A stretch of 64,000 nucleotides of DNA. Source: Devosia epidermidihirudinis. GTDB lineage: Bacteria; Pseudomonadota; Alphaproteobacteria; Rhizobiales; Devosiaceae. The notes below the pieces were generated by a model. That model did not search any database. It was not told the origin of the DNA and saw only the letters and a list, made by a program, of their open reading frames with translations. This document shows, piece by piece, positions 36,347-46,511 of the stretch. Position numbers and translations under genes: made by a program. The DNA lies in assembly GCF_000971295.1 (NCBI RefSeq), contig NZ_LANJ01000011.1, positions 620,001 through 684,000 on the forward strand, in the 5' to 3' direction. Each line of letters opens with the position of its first letter. Positions within the stretch are counted from its first letter, which is position 1.

Positions 36347-36664
36347 ATGATCCGTGCATTTGCTGCCGCAGCGTTGTGCTGTCTCGCCCTGCCCGCCCTC
36401 GCCAATGATTACAGCATCACCATCGACAACCGCGCCAGTCAGGCGGTTGATCGGGTCAATACATACCCGGTGGACGCGGATGGCGACGCCGTGGAGGACA
36501 ATCTCGGTAACACGGGTGATATCGCGCCGGGGACGAAGGGACGGTTCGCCGTCGACGTCGACAAGTGCAGGCTCGTGCGCGTCTATATCGGCATGGCCAA
36601 TGGCAAAGAGCTCGATGCCGACGTCAATCTCTGCAAAGGCAACACAATCGTCGTCACCGACTGA
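36347..36664 (+). CDS. Small secreted protein of unknown function
   Basis: The product has 105 residues from ATG 36347. A signal peptide (about 1-20, ending ALPALA) leads to a mature part of about 85 residues with two cysteines that could form a disulfide. The mature part looks beta-rich (YSITIDNRASQAVDRVNTYP, LVRVYIGMANGKEL). No good ribosome binding site precedes the ATG; an earlier start at TTG 36278 overlapping the upstream stop is possible. It is followed by a clear terminator. Confidence 0.6.
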   Translation: MIRAFAAAALCCLALPALANDYSITIDNRASQAVDRVNTYPVDADGDAVEDNLGNTGDIAPGTKGRFAVDVDKCRLVRVYIGMANGKELDADVNLCKGNTIVVTD

Positions 36665-36676
36665 CCTGAATAGAAA

Positions 36677-36698
36677 ATGCCGGCCCGTGGGCCGGCAT
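36677..36698. terminator. Hairpin terminator between convergent genes
   Basis: The perfect stem ATGCCGGCCC / GGGCCGGCAT with a GT loop lies between the secreted-protein gene and the sulfate-binding protein gene. Confidence 0.7.
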
Positions 36699-36716
36699 AC
36701 GTCTTGCAAGGGAAGA

Positions 36717-37739
36717 TTATGGGGCGGTGTAGATCTGATCGAACACGCCGCCGTCGCCGAAGAATTCGGGCTGCGCTTTGCGCCAGCCGCCAAAGTCTTC
36801 GATGGTTACAAGGTTGACCTTGCCGAAGCGGGCAATGTCATCAGGATTGGCTTTGTCTGGGTGGAACGGACGATAGAAGTTCGCCGCTGCGATAGCCTGA
36901 CCTTCATCGGAATAAAGGTATTGCAAGTAGCCTTCGGCCAGATCGCGGGTGCCCTTCTTGTCCACATTGCCATCGACCACCGCAACCGGAGGTTCGGCCA
37001 GAATGGAAACCGACGGGGTCACGATGTCAAAGGCATCAGGGCCGAGCTCTTCGAGCGCCAGATAGGCCTCGTTTTCCCAGGCGAGCAGAACGTCGCCAAT
37101 GCCACGCTGCACGAAGGTGGTGGTGGAGCCACGCGCGCCAGTGTCGAGCACGGGGACGTGCTTGTAGAGCTCGGTGATATAGGTCTTTGCGGTTTCATCA
37201 GAGCCGCCGGGCTGTGCCTTGGCCCACGCCCAACCGGCCAACAGGTTCCAGCGCGCGCCACCTGAAGTCTTTGGATTTGGCGTGATGACTTCAACGCCAT
37301 CCTTGGTCAGGTCACCCCAGTCTGAAATGCCCTTTGGATTGCCCTTGCGGACCAGAAACACGATGGTCGAGGTATAGGGCGCGTTATTGTTTTCGAACGT
37401 GCCGCGCCAGTCTTCACGGATGAGACCGGTGCCGGCATCGGCGATGGCATTGATGTCGCTCTCCAGCGCCAGGGTGACCACGTCGGCCTCAAGTCCATCG
37501 ATCACGGTGCGGGCCTGTGCGCCCGAGCCACCATGCGTGGTCTGAATGGCGACAGTCTCACCCTTTTCAGCCTGCCAGTGCTTTACGAAGGCCTCGTTGA
37601 ACTGCTGGTAGAGTTCGCGGGTTGGATCATAGCTGACATTGATCAGCGTGCGGTCTTGCGCATGCGCAGTAACAGCAAAGCCCAAGGTCAGGGACGCGGC
37701 GAGAGCGGAATAGGCTATGAATTTCGATGCGTTCTTCAT
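36717..37739 (-). CDS. sbp: Sulfate/thiosulfate-binding periplasmic protein
   Basis: The protein has 340 residues from the ATG at 37739 ([12 protein letters not shown]). A signal peptide ends near AHA-QDRTL. Family motifs are [60 protein letters not shown] and [14 protein letters not shown]. It should deliver sulfate to CysTWA, whose genes lie about 3.6 kb further left, so the transporter is encoded at two places. Confidence 0.94.
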   Translation of the reverse strand: MKNASKFIAYSALAASLTLGFAVTAHAQDRTLINVSYDPTRELYQQFNEAFVKHWQAEKGETVAIQTTHGGSGAQARTVIDGLEADVVTLALESDINAIADAGTGLIREDWRGTFENNNAPYTSTIVFLVRKGNPKGISDWGDLTKDGVEVITPNPKTSGGARWNLLAGWAWAKAQPGGSDETAKTYITELYKHVPVLDTGARGSTTTFVQRGIGDVLLAWENEAYLALEELGPDAFDIVTPSVSILAEPPVAVVDGNVDKKGTRDLAEGYLQYLYSDEGQAIAAANFYRPFHPDKANPDDIARFGKVNLVTIEDFGGWRKAQPEFFGDGGVFDQIYTAP

Positions 37740-38047
37740 CTCTGTCTCCCGGTGAGATCGATGATTAAAGACTACCAGACCAATAGTGTATCGCAAGGCG
37801 CGGCTTAACGTTGCTGAGGCTAGCGAAGAACTTTTTTGTTTCAATACGACACAGGTCGAGAAAAACTTCGCCGCCACGCACAATCCTGCGAGCTTGGCGC
37901 AAATTCATACCCCTACCCAATAAACGCCTGAAACGCCCGGCAGGTGTCACCGAGGCATCGCCTTGGCACACTATAGTGCGAAGGGTGGGCAGACAGGGCG
38001 CAAGTCCCTGTTAGAGTGACTGTGCGAGATTGGGAGTAGATGTGACG
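37740..38047. promoter_or_regulatory. Divergent promoter region between the sulfate-binding protein and glutamate dehydrogenase genes
   Basis: These 308 bases hold no convincing gene. A perfect palindrome CACTATAGTG lies at 37969-37978, 70 bases before the dehydrogenase. CTTGCG then TAGTCT with a 17-base spacer, read leftward, could be the sulfate-binding protein promoter. Confidence 0.4.
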
Positions 38048-41000
38048 ATGGATCAGGGTAATCCGAACCGGCCAGCTCTGCTGGATCGAGCCGAAGCGCT
38101 TGCGACGGAGGATGCCGGTTTCGCGCGTTTCCTTGTCGCCACCGTTCAGGCAACCGACGGGGAAGACCTGCGTCGGCAGGAACCCGCGGCGTTCGAAGCC
38201 ATCCTGCGCCGCTCCTATCAGAACGTGCTGAACTATTCCGGCGAGCAGAGCCAGATCACCGCAACGCCCCCTACCCGGTCTGGTGATCCGCTGGTCATCG
38301 ACATTATCTCTCAGGACATGCCGTTCATCGTCGATAGCGCGCTGGCAGCTTTGCGCGCGGCTGGCGGCAGTGTGCGGCTCTTCTCCCACCCCGTCGTTCG
38401 GGTCGAGGGCGAAACCGGACCAGCCCTGAGCGTCCTGCATATTCACAGCGATCCTGTTGCCGAGCTGGATGCGGTTGTCGAAGAAATCGAAGTGACCATG
38501 ACCGCTGTTGGCCGCGCCGTGCGCGACTGGCAACCCATGCTGGATCGCCTGCGCAGGTCCATCAGCGATCTTGCCCAGCACAGCACGCCCCAAAACGATG
38601 AGCCCCTGCGGTTCCTTGAATGGCTGATCGAGCACAACTTCACCTTCCTTGGCACGCGCGAATATCACGCCACCGCCAGCGGGCTGGAGCCGGTGGGCGA
38701 TAGCGGGCTGGGTGTGCTGCGGGACCCCAATTTCAAGGTACTGCGCAGCGGCGCAGACTTCGTGGAATCGACGCCCCAGCACGCCGCCTTCCTCGCCTCG
38801 GGTGAACCGCTGCTGGTGACCAAGGCCAATGTGCGCTCGCTGGTGCATCGTCGTGCCCATATGGATTATGTCGGCATCAAGCTCTATGCCGCCGACGGTA
38901 CGGTAGCCGGCGAACTCCGCGTAGTGGGATTGTTCACCGCCCAGGCACAGGCCACGCCGCACACCGAAGTGCCGATCATCCGCCGAAAAATCGCCGAGGT
39001 GATGCGCAAGTCGGGCGTTGATCCGCTGGGCCATGACGGGCGAGCGCTGCTGAGCGCGTTGGACAGCTATCCGCGCGACGAACTGTTCCAGATCGATGTG
39101 GCGCAGCTGCACGAATTCGCTCTGGTCATCGCCGGGCTCTATGATCGGCCTCGTGCCCGCGTTCTGCCGCGTATCGACCGCTTTGACAATTTCGTCTCGA
39201 TCCTCGTTTACGTGCCGCGCGACCGCTACGACGGCGAAGCCCGCGCCCGCATCACGCGCTATCTGGCGCAGGTCTATGATGGCCGCGTCTCAGCGTTTTA
39301 CCCGCACTTCCCCGAGGGGGAACTGGTGCGGCTGCATGTCATTATCGGCCGGGTGAGTGGCGCCACGCCACGCCCAAGCCGTGCCGAACTTGAAGCGCGC
39401 GTCGATGCTCTGACCAGCAATTTCGGCGACATGCTCGCCGCCATCGCCACCGATCTGGCGGCGATCAGCGATTATCGCGGGGCGTTCTCCCCGGCCTATC
39501 AGTCGCGCAATTCGGCAGACGATGCGCTGGTCGATATCGCGGTGCTGCGCGAACTGGGTGACGGCACTGGCATTGCGATCAAGCTGCGGGCCCGCTCGGG
39601 TGCTGATGGCTCGCTGGGGCTGAAATTCTACCACCGCGAGAGCGCCATTCCGCTGAGCGACCGCGTCCCGATGCTCGAAGCCTTTGGCTTCCGGGTGATC
39701 GACGAACGGACCTACACCATCGTGCCGCGCGACGGCGTTGAACGCTATCTGCACGATATGGTGCTTGAGCCGGTCGAGGCAGGATTTGACGTGGCAAACC
39801 GCGGCGCTGCGGTTGAAGAAGGCCTGCTGGCCGTGTGGGACGGGCTGGCCGAGAGCGACCAGCTCAATGCGCTGGTAACGCGGACCAATCTGGTGTGGCG
39901 CGATGCGGCGCTGCTGCGGGCGTTTTCGCGCTATCTGCGGCAGATCGGGACCTCCTATTCCCAGCGCTACATTGCCAATGTTCTGGTGAAACAGTCCAGC
40001 GCTGCGGCAGGGCTGGTTGCATTGTTCGATGCGCTGCATGACCCCAAACTCGCAAATCGCACCGCTTCGGAAGAGAGCGCTCGGGCTGCGATTGCCGCCG
40101 CGCTCGACGCCATGGCCTCGCTGGATGAAGACACAATCGTGCGGCGCTTCCTCAATCTGATCGATGCGTCCGTGCGCACCAATGCCTTCCAGCGCGATGA
40201 GGCCGGCCAATCCATGCCCGCGCTGGCCATCAAGTTCGACAGCAGCAAGGTCGAGGGCATGGCCGCGCCGCGCCCCTATCGCGAAATCTCGGTCTATTCA
40301 CCGCGCGTCGAGGGCATTCACATGCGCTTTGGCGCGATTGCCCGTGGCGGCCTGCGCTGGTCGGATCGTCCTGAGGATTTCCGCACCGAAGTGCTGGGGC
40401 TGGTAAAGGCCCAGCAGGTCAAGAATGCGGTGATCGTGCCAGTTGGCGCCAAGGGCGGCTTTGTGCCCAAGCATCTGGTGGCCGGAATGCCGCGCGATGC
40501 GTTCCAGGCTGAAGGCACCGAGGCCTACAAGATTTTCATCGGCTCGCTGCTCGATGTCACCGACAATCTGGTGGATGGTGCTGTGGTGCCGCCACGCGAT
40601 CTGGTGCGACGCGATGGCGATGATCCCTATCTGGTGGTCGCCGCCGACAAGGGCACGGCCAGCTTCTCGGACACGGCCAATGCCATCGCCACCGGCCGTG
40701 GCTTCTGGCTGGGTGATGCCTTCGCCTCGGGCGGCTCGGCGGGCTATGACCACAAGAAGATGGGCATCACCGCGCGTGGTGGCTGGGAGTCGGTGAAGCG
40801 GCATTTCCGCGAACTGGACCGCGACATCCAGAGCGAACCCTTCACCGCTGCTGGCGTAGGCGACATGAGCGGCGATGTGTTCGGCAATGGCATGTTGCTC
40901 AGCCGACAGACGCGGCTGGTCGCAGCCTTTGACCACCGCGATATCTTCCTCGATCCCAACCCAGATCCGGCTACCAGCTTTGCCGAACGGCAGCGCCTGT

Positions 41001-42733
41001 TCGCCCTGCCCCGCTCCAGCTGGCAGGACTATGACAAGGGACTGATTTCGCAAGGCGGTGGCGTGTTCTCGCGCAGCCTCAAATCCATCCCGCTCAGCGC
41101 CGAGATCAAGTCCGTGCTGGGTTTGCATGCCGACCACGCCACGCCAGCTGAAGTGATGACGGCCATTCTCAAGGCCGAGGTAGACCTGCTGTGGTTTGGT
41201 GGCATCGGCACCTATATCCGCAGCACGCAGGAAAGCGACGCCGATGCGGGCGACCGCGCCAATGACGCCATCCGCGTCACCGGCAATGCGGTGCGCGCCA
41301 AGGTGGTCGGCGAAGGCGCCAATCTGGGCGTGACGCAACGCGGACGCATTGAATATGCGCTGGGCGGCGGGCGCATCAACACCGATGCCATCGACAACTC
41401 GGCCGGCGTGAACTCAAGCGATCTCGAGGTAAACATCAAGATCGCCGTGGCGCCAGTGCTGGCAAACGGCACGCTGGGCATGGACGCACGCAACAGCTTC
41501 CTTGAGACGATGACCGACGAGGTGGCGGCGCTTTGCCTCCGCAATAACTATCTGCAGGGACTGGCGCTGTCGCTGGCCCAGCGCGAGGGGCTGGCAGCAC
41601 TGCCAGACCACCGCGAGCTGATCGAGCGGCTGGAGGAACGCGGACTGCTCAACCGAGCCGTGGAATTCCTGCCGACCGATGCGGCGCTGGATGCGCGGGC
41701 AGCGGGCGGACAGGCCCTCACCCGGCCAGAGCTGGCCGTGATCCTGGCCTATGCCAAGCTGACGCTTTATGCGGACCTGCTGGAAGGGCACTCGATCGAC
41801 GACGCCTATGTGGCGGGCGAGCTCTACCGCTACTTCCCTGAAACGCTGCACACGGCCTATCCGGAAGCCGTGGCACAGCACCGTCTGAAGCGCGAAGTGA
41901 TTGCGACCGTCCTGGCCAATGCCATGATCAACAATGGTGGCCCGGCATTCGTCAGCGAATTGACAGCGGCCACCAGCGCCAGCCCGGGCGAAGTGGCGCT
42001 GGCCTATGCTGCCACGCGCGACGCTTATGGGCTGAGCAGCCTTCACGACCTGATCGACGCGCTCGATGGGCGGGTCGAAGGCCACGTCCAGCTGCGGCTC
42101 TATGCTGAGGTCGCGGCGCTGCTGCGCCAGGAAACCCTCTGGTTCCTGCGCAATGCCGATGTGACGCATGGGCTGGCCGAACTGGCTGAGCGCCATCGCG
42201 AAGGTGTGGCGACACTCCGCAGCATGTTGTCGAGCGCCCTGCCCTCTGCCCTCGGCGATGCCGTTGCCGCAGAAGTCGCCGATCTTATCGGCAAGGGTGT
42301 ACCCGCCGAGACGGCGCAACGGATCGCCGAGCTGCCTGTGCTCAGCTATGCCAGCGATATCGTGGTGGTCAGCGAGCGTGCGGGCGTATCAGTGGCCGAT
42401 GGCGCTGCGGCATTCTTCGGCGTCTTCGCGGCGTTTGCCCTCTGGCCGGTGATCGAGCAAGGCCGTGCCATTGTCCTCACCGACCGCTTCGATCGCATGG
42501 CGCTCGACCGCGCTCTGGCCAATCTGATGCGCGCCCAACGCGACCTGACCGCCGACGTGCTGAAAGCCGATACTGGCGCCGTCGCCCATCGCCTGGCAAC
42601 ATGGCGCACCCAGCGCAAAGCCGGGATCGAGCGGACCGCAGCGGCAGTGGCCGAGCTGACGCAAGGGGCGCTGACTGTGTCGCGGCTAAGTGTGGCGGCG
42701 GGGTTGTTGGCAGATTTGGCGCGGGAGGTTTGA
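38048..42733 (+). CDS. NAD-specific glutamate dehydrogenase, large (180 kDa) type
   Basis: The protein has 1561 residues from ATG 38048; GTG 38042 is equally well spaced from GGGAG. The size and the catalytic block (IARGGLRWSDRPEDFRTEVL, then KNAVIVPVGAKGGF and ADKGTASFSDTANAIA) identify the large bacterial NAD-GDH. The long N-terminal half (about 700 residues) is the regulatory region typical of this class. It converts glutamate to 2-oxoglutarate and ammonia, so it can feed PutA-derived glutamate into the TCA cycle. It is a single-gene unit. Confidence 0.95.
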   Translation: MDQGNPNRPALLDRAEALATEDAGFARFLVATVQATDGEDLRRQEPAAFEAILRRSYQNVLNYSGEQSQITATPPTRSGDPLVIDIISQDMPFIVDSALAALRAAGGSVRLFSHPVVRVEGETGPALSVLHIHSDPVAELDAVVEEIEVTMTAVGRAVRDWQPMLDRLRRSISDLAQHSTPQNDEPLRFLEWLIEHNFTFLGTREYHATASGLEPVGDSGLGVLRDPNFKVLRSGADFVESTPQHAAFLASGEPLLVTKANVRSLVHRRAHMDYVGIKLYAADGTVAGELRVVGLFTAQAQATPHTEVPIIRRKIAEVMRKSGVDPLGHDGRALLSALDSYPRDELFQIDVAQLHEFALVIAGLYDRPRARVLPRIDRFDNFVSILVYVPRDRYDGEARARITRYLAQVYDGRVSAFYPHFPEGELVRLHVIIGRVSGATPRPSRAELEARVDALTSNFGDMLAAIATDLAAISDYRGAFSPAYQSRNSADDALVDIAVLRELGDGTGIAIKLRARSGADGSLGLKFYHRESAIPLSDRVPMLEAFGFRVIDERTYTIVPRDGVERYLHDMVLEPVEAGFDVANRGAAVEEGLLAVWDGLAESDQLNALVTRTNLVWRDAALLRAFSRYLRQIGTSYSQRYIANVLVKQSSAAAGLVALFDALHDPKLANRTASEESARAAIAAALDAMASLDEDTIVRRFLNLIDASVRTNAFQRDEAGQSMPALAIKFDSSKVEGMAAPRPYREISVYSPRVEGIHMRFGAIARGGLRWSDRPEDFRTEVLGLVKAQQVKNAVIVPVGAKGGFVPKHLVAGMPRDAFQAEGTEAYKIFIGSLLDVTDNLVDGAVVPPRDLVRRDGDDPYLVVAADKGTASFSDTANAIATGRGFWLGDAFASGGSAGYDHKKMGITARGGWESVKRHFRELDRDIQSEPFTAAGVGDMSGDVFGNGMLLSRQTRLVAAFDHRDIFLDPNPDPATSFAERQRLFALPRSSWQDYDKGLISQGGGVFSRSLKSIPLSAEIKSVLGLHADHATPAEVMTAILKAEVDLLWFGGIGTYIRSTQESDADAGDRANDAIRVTGNAVRAKVVGEGANLGVTQRGRIEYALGGGRINTDAIDNSAGVNSSDLEVNIKIAVAPVLANGTLGMDARNSFLETMTDEVAALCLRNNYLQGLALSLAQREGLAALPDHRELIERLEERGLLNRAVEFLPTDAALDARAAGGQALTRPELAVILAYAKLTLYADLLEGHSIDDAYVAGELYRYFPETLHTAYPEAVAQHRLKREVIATVLANAMINNGGPAFVSELTAATSASPGEVALAYAATRDAYGLSSLHDLIDALDGRVEGHVQLRLYAEVAALLRQETLWFLRNADVTHGLAELAERHREGVATLRSMLSSALPSALGDAVAAEVADLIGKGVPAETAQRIAELPVLSYASDIVVVSERAGVSVADGAAAFFGVFAAFALWPVIEQGRAIVLTDRFDRMALDRALANLMRAQRDLTADVLKADTGAVAHRLATWRTQRKAGIERTAAAVAELTQGALTVSRLSVAAGLLADLAREV

Positions 42734-42776
42734 GGGGAAGGCTGGTGGGTGAGGCGCATCGCTGCCATAATCCACG

Positions 42777-42860
42777 GGCTGTCCTCGGGCTTGACCCGAG
42801 GACCATTGGCCGCCCATGCCGCACTGAAAGTGGCCCTCGGATCAAGTCCGAGGGCAGCCC
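42777..42860. repeat. REPIN-like pair, family C, copy 2
   Basis: GGGCTGTCCTCGGGCTTGAC and the inverse unit ending GAGGGCAGCCC face each other over about 30 bases just past the glutamate dehydrogenase stop. The left arm has diverged from the copy at 17279. Confidence 0.8.
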
Positions 42861-42896
42861 GGTGGGTGGGGTGATTTAGTGCACAACACCGACCGA

Positions 42897-42989
42897 GACC
42901 TCATCCTGAGCTCGTCGAAGGACGAGGTCGGGGTACTCAATCCGCTCCACTCGCACGACCTCGTGGTTCGACAAGCTCACTATGAGGTC
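42897..42989. repeat. REPIN-like pair, family D
   Basis: GACCTCATCCTGAGCTCGTC and the inverse unit GACCTCGTGGTTCGACAAGC enclose about 27 bases. A family C pair lies directly before it, the same order as at 17279-17418. Together with it, this element fills the 339-base gap before fbp. Confidence 0.8.
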
Positions 42990-43072
42990 GTTGCCCCCCA
43001 TCCGAAAGTCGGCCTTGTTTCCCGCTGCCCTCATGGGACACTAAACCTCCCTTTTCAGCCCGAGTGTTTTTC

Positions 43073-44026
43073 ATGACCACGACCCTTGCCCAATGGCTTG
43101 CTGCGCAGCCTGTTGATCCCAAGCTGGCGAGTGTTGTGGCGAGCATGGCGGCGGCAAGCATTGATATTGCGGCCGAGCTGCGCACGGCGTCGATCGCCGG
43201 GCATACCGGGCTGGCGGGACAAACCAATGTGCAGGGCGAGGCGCAGAAGGCGCTCGATGTCATCTCCAATGACATTGTTCTCAAGCACATAGAGCAAAAT
43301 CCCGAGATTTCGATTCTGGTGTCGGAAGAGCTCGATGAGGCTGTCACCTTCGACAATGGCGGCGCATATCTGGTGGCGACCGACCCGCTGGATGGTTCAT
43401 CCAACCTCGATGTGAACGTCACCGTCGGCACGATCTTTTCGGTGCTACCGTCCGCTGGTGGCTTGCTGCAAACCGGCCGAGCGCAGCTGGCGGCGGGCTA
43501 TGCTGCCTATGGTCCTGCGACGAGTCTCGTGCTGACCTTTGGCACCAGCGTGGCCGTGTTCACGCTCAACCAGAACGGCGAATTTGTGCTGACGGCAGAC
43601 AACCCACGTATCCCCGAGGCCTCGGCGGAATACGCGATCAACACCGCCCGTGAGCGGTTCTGGGATGAGCCAACGCGGCGCTATGTGACCGAGAACGTCG
43701 CGGGCGAAACGGGCAGCGCGGGCAAGCGCTACAACATGCGCTGGGTCGGCTCGATGGTGGCCGACATTCACCGCATCATGATGCGCGGCGGGATATTCCT
43801 TTATCCGCTCGACAGCGAAACCGTCAGCAAAGGTGGACGCCTGCGTCTGCTCTATGAGGCCAATCCGATGGCACTGCTGATGCAGGCGGCGGGTGGGCGC
43901 TCGACCACGGGGCGTCTGGATATCCTCGATGTCGTGCCGACCGACATTCACCAGCGGGTGCCGGTGATCCTCGGCTCGGCCAAAGAAGTCGCGCGGGTCG
44001 AGGGGCTGTATCGGTCGCTCGACTGA
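43073..44026 (+). CDS. fbp: Class I fructose-1,6-bisphosphatase
   Basis: The protein has 317 residues from ATG 43073; GTG 43064 is an alternative. The metal-binding motifs VSEELDE and DPLDGSSNLDVNVTVGTIFS and the substrate loop FLYPLDSETVSKGGRLRLLY with EANPMALLMQAAGG are intact. It hydrolyses fructose-1,6-bisphosphate to fructose-6-phosphate for gluconeogenesis, which fits growth on peptides and amino acids. Confidence 0.95.
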   Translation: MTTTLAQWLAAQPVDPKLASVVASMAAASIDIAAELRTASIAGHTGLAGQTNVQGEAQKALDVISNDIVLKHIEQNPEISILVSEELDEAVTFDNGGAYLVATDPLDGSSNLDVNVTVGTIFSVLPSAGGLLQTGRAQLAAGYAAYGPATSLVLTFGTSVAVFTLNQNGEFVLTADNPRIPEASAEYAINTARERFWDEPTRRYVTENVAGETGSAGKRYNMRWVGSMVADIHRIMMRGGIFLYPLDSETVSKGGRLRLLYEANPMALLMQAAGGRSTTGRLDILDVVPTDIHQRVPVILGSAKEVARVEGLYRSLD

Positions 44027-44032
44027 AAAGAG

Positions 44033-44147
44033 TACCCCCACCTAGCCTCCCCTGAACAGGGGGAGGAACAGATTGAGTTTGAGCTCTATCGAACCTAGGC
44101 ACCGGACAAATTCCTCCCCCTTTTCAGGGGGAGGCTAGGAGGGGGTA
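44033..44147. repeat. REPIN-like inverted repeat, family A, copy 4
   Basis: The left arm TACCCCCACCTAGCCTCCCC and right arm GGCTAGGAGGGGGTA enclose about 48 bases just past the fbp stop. The two arms belong to slightly different sub-variants (CACCTAG versus CTAGGAG). Confidence 0.9.
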
Positions 44148-44255
44148 TCCTCCCCCCAACAAAAATCCACCGCCCCAAATTGCAACGTTGCTAAACCCCC
44201 GATATAGATCGTCAATAGATCAGCCGGCGCCCCCACATGCCGGCCGGGAGCCAGC

Positions 44256-45527
44256 ATGACCGACGCGCCATTCACCCTGCCCAAGACCAATTCGAGCCTG
44301 TGGAGCATTCGCCCGTTCCACCGCCAATATCTGATGCGGCAGGCCAACAATCTCTATGATTTCTTCGAGGCCCCATCGATCAATCCCAAGGGCGGGTTTT
44401 ACGAGCTGGACGAAGATGGCAAGCCGCTGGGCGGTGACAATGCCATCCGTCAGATCCACGTTACGACACGCATGGTCCATTGCGCGGCCATTGGCAGCCT
44501 GATCGGGCGTCCCGGCTCGGACGAGCTGGTCGACCATGGCATGCGCTATATCTGGGAAAAGCACCGCGACCAGAAACATGGCGGTTACGTGTGGTCGCTG
44601 GATGACAATGGTTACAAGGATAGCGGCAAGCAGGCCTATGGCCACGCTTTCGTGCTGCTGGCCGCGTCGAGCGCCAAGATTGCGGGCCATCCGCTGGCCG
44701 ATCAGATGATCGCCGATGTAACCAAGGTTATCAATGAGCGCTTCTGGGATGAAAAGCGTGGCGCGGTGCGCGACGAGTTCAATCAGGATTGGTCGACGCT
44801 GCTGCCCTATCGCGGCCAGAACGCCAATATGCACATGACCGAAGCGCTGATGGCGGCCTTTGAGGCGACCGGCAACCGCGACTATCTGACCAAGGCCGAG
44901 CGCATTGCCGACCTGATCATCGCCAAGAACGCCGTTCCGATGGACCACCGCGTTGCCGAGCATTTCGATGACAATTGGGTGCTCGACAAGAACTATGAGG
45001 GCAACGAGATGTTCCGCCCCTCAGGCACGACACCCGGCCATTGGCTGGAATGGTCGCGCCTCCTGTTCCAGCTGTGGGCGCTGGGCGACAAGCGCCTGTC
45101 CTGGATGACCGATGCGGCACGCAACCTGTTCCGCCAGGCCGTTGACCTCGGCTGGGACGAAAAGCATGGCGGCTTCTTTTATACGCTCGATTGGGACAAC
45201 AAGCCCATCATGCGCGAAAAGCTCTGGTGGCCGGTAAGCGAGGCGATTGCCGCAGCCGCTGTTCTGTCCACCCATGACCGCGATGACTATTTCCAGATCT
45301 GGTATCGCAAGCTTTGGGACTATGCCGAAAATCACGTGATCGACCATGGACGCGGCGGCTGGCTCAGCGAATTGACCGAAGACCTGCGCCCGACCTCCCG
45401 CCTGTTTGTCGGCAAGCCTGACATTTATCACGCACTGCAGGCCTGCCTCATTCCGCTCTATCCGGCGACAGGCACCCTGACCTCGGCAATTATCCAGGGC
45501 GACCACACGGTCAAACAAGCGCACTAA
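44256..45527 (+). CDS. AGE-family sugar epimerase/isomerase
   Basis: This 423-residue protein fits the N-acylglucosamine 2-epimerase fold of alpha/alpha barrels. Expected active-site regions are visible: TTRMVHCAAIG, NANMHMTEALMAAFEATG, TTPGHWLEWSRLL and KPDIYHALQACL. Members act on mannose, cellobiose or sulfoquinovose as well as N-acyl sugars; a mannose- or sulfoquinovose-isomerase-like activity is possible. There is no signal peptide and no sugar-operon context to settle the substrate. Confidence 0.85.
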   Translation: MTDAPFTLPKTNSSLWSIRPFHRQYLMRQANNLYDFFEAPSINPKGGFYELDEDGKPLGGDNAIRQIHVTTRMVHCAAIGSLIGRPGSDELVDHGMRYIWEKHRDQKHGGYVWSLDDNGYKDSGKQAYGHAFVLLAASSAKIAGHPLADQMIADVTKVINERFWDEKRGAVRDEFNQDWSTLLPYRGQNANMHMTEALMAAFEATGNRDYLTKAERIADLIIAKNAVPMDHRVAEHFDDNWVLDKNYEGNEMFRPSGTTPGHWLEWSRLLFQLWALGDKRLSWMTDAARNLFRQAVDLGWDEKHGGFFYTLDWDNKPIMREKLWWPVSEAIAAAAVLSTHDRDDYFQIWYRKLWDYAENHVIDHGRGGWLSELTEDLRPTSRLFVGKPDIYHALQACLIPLYPATGTLTSAIIQGDHTVKQAH

Positions 45528-45637
45528 AGCGAACATGAAAAGCACGGTGCCCGCTCAGATTTACTGTGGGCACCGCGCGCTGTTGCAAGGCGTGGCCGCC
45601 GCGCGTACATGACCAGCATAGCAGAGAGACTTTGCCC

Positions 45638-46510
45638 ATGCTGTTTTCCGACCGCCTCCCCGCCCAGCTTCCCCGCCTGTTAGTGGACCGCGCAGTCTCT
45701 GCCGCGCTGGAGGAAGACCTTGGACTGGCGGGCGATCTGACGAGCCAGGCGACCCTCACCCCACAAGCAAAAGCCACCGCCAGCATTTCGGCGCGCGAGC
45801 CCGGCATTGTTGCGGGCCTTGATCTGGCTGCGGCGGCATTCCGCCTGGTGGGCGATGGCGTGGTGTTCACCCCTGCACTATCCGATGGCGACAAGGTCGA
45901 AATCGGCGGCTTGGTGGCAAGTGTGAGGGGCCCTGCCCGGCTGGTGATGTCGGCAGAGCGCGTGGCGCTGAACTTCCTCAATCACCTCAGTGGCATTGCC
46001 ACCCTGACGCGGCAATATGCCGACGCTGTTGTGGGCACCGGCGCGCAGATTTGCGATACGCGCAAGACAACACCGGGCCTGCGCGCCTTTGAGAAATACG
46101 CCGTGCGCTGCGGCGGCGGCGCCAACCACCGCTATTCGCTCGATGACGCCATCCTGATCAAGGACAACCACATCGCCGTCGCGGGCAGCGTCACGGCCGC
46201 CTACAAGGCCGCCGAGGCATTTGCCGGGCATCTGGTGGCCATCGAGATTGAAGTGCAGACGCTGGCCGAGCTGGAAGAAGCCCTGACCGCCGGTGCGCGG
46301 ATCGTGCTGCTCGACAATATGGACAATGAGACGCTGACACGGGCCGTGGCGATCAATGCCGGTCGGGCGCTGCTGGAAGCATCTGGCGGTGTCAAGCTCG
46401 ACCGCGTGCATTCCATCGGCCAGACGGGCGTGGATTTCATCTCCACCAGCCAGATCACCATGGCTGCCAAGCCACTCGATCTGGGCCTTGATGTCGAGAT
46501 TGGGGTTTAA
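45638..46510 (+). CDS. nadC: Nicotinate-nucleotide pyrophosphorylase (carboxylating)
   Basis: The protein has 290 residues from ATG 45638. The quinolinate/PRPP-binding motifs are DTRKTTPGLRAFEKYAV, RCGGGANHRYSL, ILIKDNHI and IEIEVQTLAELEEAL. It makes nicotinate mononucleotide from quinolinate for NAD synthesis. nadA and nadB are not in the window. The cysQ-like gene begins 2 bases after the stop. Confidence 0.95.
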   Translation: MLFSDRLPAQLPRLLVDRAVSAALEEDLGLAGDLTSQATLTPQAKATASISAREPGIVAGLDLAAAAFRLVGDGVVFTPALSDGDKVEIGGLVASVRGPARLVMSAERVALNFLNHLSGIATLTRQYADAVVGTGAQICDTRKTTPGLRAFEKYAVRCGGGANHRYSLDDAILIKDNHIAVAGSVTAAYKAAEAFAGHLVAIEIEVQTLAELEEALTAGARIVLLDNMDNETLTRAVAINAGRALLEASGGVKLDRVHSIGQTGVDFISTSQITMAAKPLDLGLDVEIGV

Positions 46511-46511
46511 C

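Noticed and set aside
45609..45683. A short ORF with LCPCC overlapping the nadC start, resembling a Cys leader
   Set aside because: It reads out of frame into nadC, the gene is not a cysteine pathway gene, and no alternative pairing was found; taken as chance.
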